Shown here piece after piece: positions 56,071 to 64,000 of a DNA stretch of 64,000 bases. Numbering within the stretch: the stretch's first letter is position 1; every line of letters begins with the position of its first letter. Location: contig NC_135144.1 of the NCBI RefSeq assembly GCF_051014445.1, positions 5,580,001 through 5,644,000 of the forward strand. Reading direction: 5' to 3'. The DNA is from Colletes latitarsis (Eukaryota > Arthropoda > Insecta > Hymenoptera > Colletidae). A program made the translations under genes and the position numbers. The notes below the pieces were generated by a model, which saw only the letters and a program-made list of their open reading frames with translations, did not search any database and was not told the origin of the DNA.

Positions 56071-56457
56071 TACACGAGGTTTAAAGTAGTGGTATTATGG
56101 TACTACCACTGTTGTCAAACAGCACTCACGAACCCTACGTATTTTGAGCACACATCAACGGCACGAGGCAGAAGTAAATACGTCCTGTCGCGTCGGCTGT
56201 CGAAACAAGACTCAGGTTTATACTTTTGTTGACTGTTTTTTTCGATAGAATGCCGCATTCTGTTTTGGTCTCAAGGTTTCCATTTTCGAAGGATTGGAGC
56301 ATACAGATGTTTGCTTACTTCCAATATTCTTGTTTGTGACGTCAGACATCGCTGAATCAGTTGTCTTATAACTTTCGAACAGCGAAGTTTATTTATTTGT
56401 TCAGTAATTTTAGGTGTTATACGTGTCATATCAAGTTTATATGCGTTATATCAAATA
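56071..56457. other. region upstream of the hAT fragment
   Basis: Contains the palindromic word TAGTGGTATTATGGTACTAC followed by CACTGTTGTCAAACAG, which could be a hAT end. The rest is unannotated. Confidence 0.3.
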
Positions 56458-56967
56458 ATGATGCAAGAAGAAAGGACTAATCTGTTAGATAGTGATTTAG
56501 ATTCTTATTTACAAGAAATAATACGCGCAGCAGAATGGAAATCTCTTCTTGACGGAAGATTTTTTCAAGTAATACCTGGACAATCAAACTTAAAGGGATT
56601 CATAACTGCTATTTGCAAGAAATGTACAACTGAAGAACTTAAAATAAAGGGATCTTCCAAAGCGACATAAAATTTCCGATCACACTTAAGATGAATACAT
56701 GGAGTGGAGGAACATAATGAATTTATTAAATATAAAAAATTAAAGTTATGTAAGGAAAGAGTTGAAGGAGCAAACAGATCCTTTTCTATAACTGAGAATA
56801 TTTCTACGTATTCGCGTAAATTATGCTATTGTCGACAACAGTTTGAACAGGATATCATCAATTTTGTTATTGATTCCTTTGTATCGTTGGCTATTGTAGA
56901 AAATGAAAAATTTAGAATTATTTCTAAAAATATAGGTATCAGTCGTAGAACATCATGCAGGAGGATT
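56458..56967 (+). pseudogene. hAT transposase N-terminus with BED zinc finger, 3' truncated
   Basis: From ATG 56458 (or 56461) a leader precedes ITAICKKCTTEELKIKGSS, KAT-stop-NFRSHLR-stop-IHG. C-x2-C and H-x-n-H with this spacing form a BED finger, the DNA-binding domain of hAT transposases. In-frame stops are TAA at 56668 and TGA at 56689. The frame then runs on through FEQDIINFVIDSFVSLAIVE and FRIISKNIGISRR, matching the start of the hAT catalytic region. It ends where FB1 copy 14 begins (about 56967). Confidence 0.65.
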
Positions 56968-57924
56968 TTTTCCAGAACGATTTGAAATTTTTTAATTTTG
57001 TCGAAAAATTTCACACTTTCTCGAATTTTTTTCTCCAAAGTGGGTAGGCATTGGAGGGTATGTTTATTCACCAAAAATGATTGTAATTGACCCCCGCAAC
57101 CGAAAATAATTTTTCCAGAACGATTTGAAATCTTTTTTTTTCGCTGAAAAATTTAGATACTTATGCTCTTCGATTTTTCTTAAATATTCGTTTTTAGTTT
57201 TTAATAATTTTGTTTGACACCCTAAAGAAAAATTGTCTAATACTTTTTTGTAGGTGCCCATGGGCTCTGCTCCAGAAAAAAATTTCAATGAGATACCTTC
57301 ACTATTGTAGGACTTATGGCCGTTTAAAAATTGGACCACTTTTATGGGGTTTTTCACATTTTACGGGATCAAGGAGCAACTTTTCCAATATTTTTAGAAT
57401 TCTTACATATTTTCTACTAAAATACGCGTTGATTGCTTTTTTAAACATTAAAATCCTTCAATCTGTTCAGAAATTATGACGTTTTAAAGATATGCATGAA
57501 ATTTCAGGGTAGTATTTCTGGCCTCACATTAGATTTTCGGTAAAGAATTTTTTTCTTGAAAGTGCGTAGGATTTCGTGGTATATCTATTCACCAAAAATG
57601 CTTGTAATTGACCCCTGTAACTACACATAATTTTTTTAGCATGATTTGACAGTTTTTAATTTCATCTAAAAATTTCAGTACCTACTCGAATTTTTTTCTC
57701 GAAAGTGGGTAGGATTTCAGGTCTATGTGTATCCACCAAAAATGATTGTAATTAAGCCCAGCAACCAAAACTAATTCTTTCAGAATGATTCGAAATTTTT
57801 TAATTTAATTTTGTTAACTTTTTAACGAAGCCTCCATCAACAAATTAGTATTCTTGATTTCCGTCTTATTTTGGCCTCTAGAATCTCCCATTAAAATTTT
57901 TCCCAGGGGTGGCCGAATACCCTG
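56968..57924. mobile_element. FB1 element, copy 14 (left end missing)
   Basis: It starts within a subunit at CCAGAACGATTTGAAATTTT and ends GGCCGAATACCCTG. It contains the core module (about 57120-57500) with the recurrent frame at 57064-57357 (minus) and two to three subunits. Its left end is lost at the junction with the hAT fragment. Confidence 0.85.
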
Positions 57925-57934
57925 TATAGATGAA

Positions 57935-58105
57935 AAACCAAATGCATTCCAGAATCCTGTTGAATACTGCTATTCTGTTAAAAATGAACCAAGATGCCAT
58001 ATTTGTGGTGACGTGGCAATAATTAAATTCGCATGGTGTAAGAAATCTTTATGTTTCAAACATTTTTTTGACGAGTACCACTATTATCGAAACTACATAG
58101 AATAA
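57935..58105 (+). pseudogene. piggyBac-like C-terminal cysteine-rich tail (fragment B)
   Basis: KPNAFQNPVEYCYSVKNEPR is followed by CHICGDVAI, AWCKKSLCFKHFFDEYHYY and NYIE before the stop at 58105. Residue order and spacing match fragment A at 2158-2343, with one Cys replaced (KFAWC against RCAWC). Its frame runs into FB1 copy 14, about 10 bp upstream, so the rest of the gene was lost or displaced there. Confidence 0.5.
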
Positions 58106-58109
58106 TTGC

Positions 58110-58500
58110 TATACACACTGTATGCATTTATAATTTATAAATCGCTCCATCTTTGCCACGATGTCATAGGTGGGTAATAAAAACAATTAATCTTTTCATT
58201 GCTGTTAAGAAACTTGTCACTGTTATTGTTACTTGTTACTTGTTATTGTATAATTTAGTGCAAGCCTACAGTGCTCCATTAAAATCAAAGTTAGAACGGC
58301 TACTACCATAGTGGATGTACGCGCAAGGTGTAAATCATCACAATCTGCAAAACTGTAAGAGGCTATTTTAAAATGTTACATACCAATGGATTTGGAATAA
58401 AATGCTCGTCATTTTTTGTCATTATGAAAATTTCAATAAAATGAAAAATTAAGTTAATAAATTGTTTTTTGTTATAAACAAATTGTATTTTGTTAAATTT
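58110..58500. other. unannotated AT-rich DNA
   Basis: Short simple-sequence tracts (TTACTTGTTA near 58222). No gene recognised. Confidence 0.3.
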
Positions 58501-58529
58501 TTTAACACCATGTTACTGTACATAAGAAA

Positions 58530-58660
58530 CCATTAACCTCGCCCACTAACAATTTTTTCGTATGTCTTTCCGTTTTCGAGATAGTCATTTCGAGACAAAA
58601 CTTCAATGGCTGGTTTCACCCCTTAAACTCAAGTTACCACAGCTAAAAAAAAATACGTGT
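58530..58660. repeat. diverged fragment of the CAACCCCTTAAA repeat family
   Basis: TTTCACCCCTTAAACTCAAG and CAGCTAAAAAAAAATACGTG echo the order of words inside 53085-53130 and 62150-62190. Short and old; boundaries unknown. Confidence 0.35.
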
Positions 58661-58934
58661 CGATTATTTTTGGCGGTTTTATAAGTTGCAAAATGTACAG
58701 TACATTTGTACTACTGCTGATATTTGGTACTCGAAACAACGGCGACTTTTCGGAATCACAGCTCATTGGATTCATAGAAACACATTTGAAAGAAGATCGC
58801 TGGCAACAATATGAGATGGACCTAAACAAAAATCTCTTACAGATTAACTTTTTGAAGAGAGAGTCTTGCTCAAAGCAAATTGTCGTAATGATTTCATGAA
58901 ATAAAATCTCCTTGTTGATTATCTTCAGGATTAT

Positions 58935-59121
58935 TTCTTGTAATCAATTTGAAATAAAGAATTAACGAAATAACTCATTATTTGAAATCGCTTTATCTCA
59001 AATACCTCGACATTATTCTTATTTTCAAATAAAGGTACAGAAAATAAAGGTCTAAAATAAATTATTTCAAATAGTTATTTCTTATTTTTATTTCAAATGA
59101 AATTTGCCCAGATCTGTTCTG
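58935..59121. mobile_element. possible hAT-type MITE terminus, TTTCAAATA-rich
   Basis: The right edge read inward is CAGATCTGGGCAAATTTC, a typical hAT end. The interior repeats words such as TATTTCAAATA. The left end was not identified. Confidence 0.35.
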
Positions 59122-59124
59122 TAC

Positions 59125-61457
59125 TGCCTACAGCATCCTCCCACTACCCAAATCATATCCACAATTTCTCTCAGTGACTTAGAAATCTAACTAACAGATT
59201 AACAACAGACATACGAGTCAATAGAGTAACGTTTGTCTACAAACATTCATAAGAACACGATATGAAGAAGATGCGTCGTATTAACTTAATTCTATACTAC
59301 AATTAAAATGTCTTCTAAATTAATAATATGTGGTTTAGCACTTTTATTTGTAAAATAACCAGTCGCATCAATTGATACGTAACAAAAATATGCAATTTCA
59401 TTTAAGAAAATAAAGTTGATCTTCATATATCCTTTATACGTCGACTGAGAAAAAAAACCACATCAGATTATATGCTTCCTCAAACCACCAAACTTTTTCT
59501 GTAACATTATTTCGTGTCATCAATAGTTTCGGAGATATTCAGCTCGATTTCAAGATCGATTTAAATGGGACACCATATATAATCTAAAAGGACGATAGGC
59601 ATTTCAGGGTCAAGAAACCGATTAAATTAATAAAAATGCGAAATGGACTGGCGAAGAGTAATATATTTGAACTTGAAAGTAATAATCGAAACAAATGAAG
59701 TTGCGAAAGTAAGTCATTATAATGACATATTGTTAAAAAAAGGGGCTCAGTGGGAAGCCACTATAGCAATGCATCGTTCCGAATGATGACATTGACAAGT
59801 GGTTCTTAATTTTTTGTTCTCCTTGCGAACTCCTTCCTTAGAATGGCGTTTTAAGGCATTAAATCAATGTCTTCAAAATTAGTGTTTCGCTAAACTCCAA
59901 AAATGCTTGACTAAATAAAAGTTTCTATTAAACACACAAGAACTGTAACGACGTGAAATATATTTCGATGCTTGCAAATTTCTTTTCCTGAAAATAACAG
60001 AAATACATATTAAAGCCTAATACGTAGCTATCGTCGTTTCAAAGTATCGAAAGGGTAAATTTAATATTTGTAATAGTCCTGTGGGTGGCTCTATTGCGAG
60101 TGAGGACTGTATTTCCTACTTTGTGCCATTAGCGCGAAGAAAAGTTGAATCTGAAGAAAAGTTTTATGGCAGTGCCGTGAAACTTCTGCTTTAAATGGAA
60201 AAGCTTTTAACGTGATTTTCTTGGGTTATCGTAAATTTCGTCACCGAAGTTGGTGTCATCGCGCGACCCCTATAAAGATTCATACGAGTAGAAATCGGAA
60301 GGTGCCAAGAAATTGTTATAGAAGGTAAGTAGTGGTAAGAGGGGATGGGGGGAGGGGACGAAAATACCATTTATTTTTCCCGCTGAGTTCGGCAAAATCA
60401 TGGGGAGACGCTGATTTTCGACAGAGAATTGATTCATTGATGAACAAGCGTAACTGATTCAATCGAAACAATGCAACGATAAATTAAACGTTCTATTGGG
60501 ACATTCTACTGGACAAGAGATGCAACATTTTCAATGAAATCCTTTCCTTTCAATGTAAATTTCAACTTCTCTCAATTTAATGAAATTAGATTTTATGTTG
60601 ATATTAAGTAATATTAAATGACAAGACTTTTCACTATGGAACTAAAACAATTAAATCTCAAATTGAAATATTAAAGGAAATTTTGTGCCAAAAGACATAA
60701 ATTTCAGCGAGGTTACGAAAATAAGAATTAAGACGAATGTTAAGAGGTACAGTTTACAATTGTCTAAAATTGTGTAGTTATTTTTACTGATTGGAGTTGG
60801 TAGCGCTGGAACGGGGATATGATGGGGAATACCGGAGTAGAGCGTCCATGTAGAGGGTAATTTGCGTTGAGCAGAAACACGTGTAGAAATACCTATGTAC
60901 GTTCATTGTTAAAATGGAAATAATAATAAGTTGTTTAGAATTGTTTAGAATGAACCAAACAAAATGCCAACACTATTACCGTTACTAATGTGATATGTAT
61001 ATATTTTATGACTTCATTCTAGCACAATGGAAAAAGTAATAAATATGTTTAGTAATAAGAATTAATAGCAATTGCACGTAAACATCGTTTACTTTTCGTA
61101 CTGTTGTTAAATATAGAAAGGGGGGACGGTAAATAACAGCTTGCATACCAAATTTACACGAACAGAAAGCACTTGAAGTATGCAAGAGGAATGTAGGAGT
61201 ATTGCGAAACGCTTTAAAAACACGCATTTTTCGGAATGCTACAAACTGCGTAGAATGTAATATCCATAAAAGCAGTTGTGGAATGCGTTTTAGCTTTAAA
61301 TCACTCCTATAACTTACAATGGTATTTAATCAGAACAATTATGCGTTCTAACAAATGCTACAAATTAAAGAATGTACTTTTTCACTTATTTTCTAAAAGA
61401 ATTTCGACTGTTCGTTAATATTAAATATTGTATGCATATACGTGTCAAGATTAATGA
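59125..61457. other. long unannotated stretch
   Basis: A short dispersed repeat lies at 59458-59582 (inverse of 46565-46690). A CG-richer segment lies at about 60060-60420, with a G-rich run at about 60339-60358. No reading frame longer than about 73 codons has recognisable content. This may be the largest block of single-copy DNA in the window. Confidence 0.3.
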
Positions 61458-61620
61458 CAGAGTTGGGTGTTAATCCACCAATAATCGAAATAATCGTTAA
61501 TCGCTCGTGTCGATTGACGATTTAATTAGTTGCTGATCATTTTCAACCATAGTTGATAAAATAAATAGTTACTCTTATCCATTTCAATTGTAATCGTTGA
61601 TCGTAAATTATGATACAATT
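61458..61620. mobile_element. hAT-like terminus with AATCG-rich interior
   Basis: CAGAGTTGGGTGTTAATCC resembles a hAT end and is followed by dense AATCG/CGATT words as at 9910-10110. The other end is not evident. Confidence 0.35.
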
Positions 61621-61624
61621 TCAT

Positions 61625-62049
61625 CTAACAATGAGTAGCAAGTGAAAAATAATGAGAAACTTTCATTAAAGTTCTATTACAAGCAGTATAATTTATGGCA
61701 CGGAATAGTCCAGCTCGTTGAACATTATTACTCGATAAACAGAAGATTAATTAAGGTAAACCAATAATTTTATAATTGCATATCACGATGCGCTCTAGTT
61801 ATTTCGTTGAAAAGAAAAATTCAAGAATCTTGGTGTATTCTTTTATCGATAGAATGTAGCCAATAATTATTAGAGGAATTAGCCAAGATTAATCATTGTG
61901 CACGAAAGAATCCAGCATATATTACACATATTTGCTTCATGCTTCGTGGACCATACAAAAAAAAAACGTTATAACTCGTTATTGTTTCGAGGCCAAAGTT
62001 GCAATTAATGTATATGCCAGTTTGTGTACATCTAATATATGCATAGTAC
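61625..62049. other. unannotated AT-rich DNA
   Basis: No recognised feature. Confidence 0.3.
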
Positions 62050-62541
62050 GAAAAGTCGAAGTGAACTAACAAGGGACCATCCCGAGGTGTAAATTTCCAA
62101 TTTTGATGAAACTTCGCAATTATGTAGTTCTCATAAATCTATTACACACGTATTTTTTGTAGTTGCTAATATTTATTTTAAGGGGTTGAAATCAGCCCTC
62201 AAAGTTGGGGCTTCAAAACATACTTTGTTGAATATCTCGGAAACTATTAAAGATAGGCGTGTGCTTCAAATGGATGAAATTTATGTTTTTAAACAGCGAA
62301 TTTGATGGTATAAAGAGATTTGCAAAACTTTTATTTGTTTAAACAATATGTTAAAAAATAGCACATTTTTTTATTTTTCTCGTTGGATATTAATGATTTT
62401 TTTTCTCCATTTGTACAGAGAAACTACACATCGATGTACAAAATACGGATAAATTGGAATTTTGATTTTTTCACAATAAAGAAAGATTTTATATTTATAA
62501 TTTTTTTCGTATTTCGTGTTGTACGAAGTACCAGATCGCAT
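62050..62541 (-). repeat. 0.47-kb repeat linked to FB1, inverse copy of 52730-53203
   Basis: It starts ACAAGGGACCATCCCGAGG and runs to CCAGATCGCAT next to FB1 copy 15. The match to 52730-53203 is nearly complete, with scattered substitutions and a few short indels. Confidence 0.85.
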
Positions 62542-62542
62542 A

Positions 62543-63589
62543 CAGGGTGTTCGGTCACCCCTGGGAAAAATATTAATGGGAGATTCTAGAGGCCAAAATA
62601 AGACGAAAATCAAGACTACCAATTTGTTGATGGTGGCTTCGTTAAGAAGTTATTAACGTTTAAAATTCCGCCAATACTGAATTTTTTTCTCGAAAGTCGG
62701 TAAGATTTCGGGAGTATGTTTATTCACCGAAAATGATTATAATTGAACCCCGCAACCGAAAATAATTTTTCCAGAACGATTTGAAACTTTTCAATTTCGC
62801 CGAAAAATTCAGGCACCTACCCCCTGTTGATTTTCCGTAAAAATTCGTTTTTGATTTTCAATAATTTCGCTTGACGTCCGACAGAAAAGTTGTTTAATAC
62901 TTTTTTGTAGGTACCTATGGGCTCTACTTCAGAAAAAAGTTTCATTGAAATATATTTACTATTATAGGAGTTATGGTTGTTTGAAAATTGGACCATTCTT
63001 ATGGGGTTTTTCTAACATTACGGGGCCAAGGAATAACCTTTCCAATATTTTTATAATTGTTACATATTCTACACTAAAATACGCGGCGTTTGGCTTTTTG
63101 AACATTAAAATCGTCCAATCCGTTCAGAAGTTATGGTGTTTTAAAGATTTGCATGAAATTTACGGGAAGCATTTTTGGCCTGAAATTATATTTTTGGTAA
63201 GGAATTTTTTTCTCGAAAATGGTTAGGATATCGAGGGTATGTCTATTGACCAAAAATTATTATAATTGGTCCTTGCAATCAAAATTAATTTTTTTAGAAC
63301 GATTTAAAATTTTTTAATTTTGTTGAAAAATTTCACACCTTGAATTTTTTTCTCCAAACTGGGTAGGATTTCCGGGGTATATCTATTCATAAAAAATGAT
63401 TATAATCGACCCTTGCAATCGGAAATAATTTTTTTAGAACGATTTGAGATTTTTGAATTTAATTGTTAATAACTTTTTAACGAAGCCTCCATCAACAAAT
63501 TGGTATTCTTGATTTTCGTCTTATTTTGGCCTCTAGAATCCCCCATTAAAATTTTTCCCAGTGGTGGCCCAACACCCTGTATATGCAGT
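62543..63589. mobile_element. FB1 element, copy 15 (1.05 kb)
   Basis: The ends are CAGGGTGTTCGGTCACCC and GGCCCAACACCCTG. It contains one subunit, the core (about 62800-63210) and two subunits. It is the inverse of copy 13 and shares its neighbouring repeat. Because copy 13 lacks its far end, this copy shows what was lost there. Confidence 0.9.
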
Positions 63590-64000
63590 TGTCGAACTGT
63601 TTATTTTAAAAGAAACAAGAAAAATTTGCATAACGATAGACGCAGTTTAGCAAATTGTAACGTGATTTATACAGAGTGTGCAGCATATTTAGAATACGTG
63701 TTTGTTGAAAACGAATAAAGAATTACAGCAGTGCATAGAAATGAATAAAACAGTATAATATATCATAGGGAACTTAATGAATTCTAAAATGGTTTTCTCA
63801 GAGGGCTGCTTTGCAAATCTCTAATCGATTAATTTATTCGTTTCATCTGTTTTTGCTGGTTTTTAACCCATAGAATATTGTGTATTTATGAACTCCTCGA
63901 TTTTGTGTTACAGAAACTGTGGCGTTGAAATACATGCGGTTCGAAAAAGTAAGTTTGAAATATTTCTACTTAAAAATTACTTATACCTAACGATATAGTC
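63590..64000. other. unannotated AT-rich DNA
   Basis: No recognised feature. A short frame here (to 63718) begins in the FB1 terminal repeat and is not credible. Confidence 0.3.

Noticed and set aside
58657..58899. 80-codon frame as a small gene
   Set aside because: It begins within an old repeat fragment and has no recognisable motif.

Overview
This window looks like repeat-rich, gene-poor insect DNA. The type of organism is inferred from AT-rich composition, the absence of operons and the presence of cut-and-paste transposons and I-type non-LTR retrotransposons of arthropod type. A hymenopteran (bee, wasp or ant) is my best guess; I saw no host gene that would settle it. I recognise no intact protein-coding gene, tRNA, rRNA or CRISPR array. 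Every recognisable coding stretch is a broken transposable-element (TE) gene.

The dominant component is one inverted-repeat family, called FB1 here. Its ends are CAGGGTG...CACCCTG with terminal repeats of about 110-130 bp. I count 15 copies or partial copies: near 0.3, 2.4, 2.9-4.4, 8.5, 11.9, 13.7, 16.5, 25.5, 27.2, 39.5, 43.6, 44.1, 51.6, 57.0 and 62.5 kb. Copies run from about 0.36 to 1.5 kb because internal direct repeats of about 140 bp, and a core module of about 0.5 kb, vary in number. One copy sits inside one arm of a large inverted duplication whose other arm lacks it. That comparison shows a TA target-site duplication and so places FB1 with Tc1/mariner-type elements.

Layout. 0-10 kb: FB1 copies, a piggyBac-like cysteine-rich tail, an array with 527-bp spacing and unique DNA. 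10-16.9 kb: Mutator-like and IS630-like relics, FB1 copies and a TTAA-flanked MITE. 17.3-19.6 kb: a Tc1 element split by a second copy of that MITE. 20.3-25 kb: a solo inverted-repeat element, a 69-bp minisatellite, a DD41D transposon and other MITEs. 25.5-28.1 kb: FB1 copies and MITEs. 28.2-32.0 kb: a second DD41D copy carrying three later insertions, namely a mariner in its last codons, an LTR-like piece and a MULE-like inverted-repeat element. 33.1-34.3 kb: a long palindromic element. 35.35-41.87 kb: an inverted duplication with a 5'-truncated LINE in its spacer. 43.6-46.4 kb: FB1 copies and a dispersed repeat. 47.1-51.6 kb: a scrambled I-type LINE. 51.6-58.1 kb: FB1, a Tc1 invaded by another inverted-repeat transposon, a hAT BED-finger fragment and a second piggyBac-like tail. 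62.0-63.6 kb: an inverted copy of the 51.6-53.2 kb block.

The elements do not work together as a pathway. Their value is as a record of who inserted into whom, with several exact empty sites visible inside the window. All coordinates were read by eye from the sequence and the edges of old repeats may be off by some bases.
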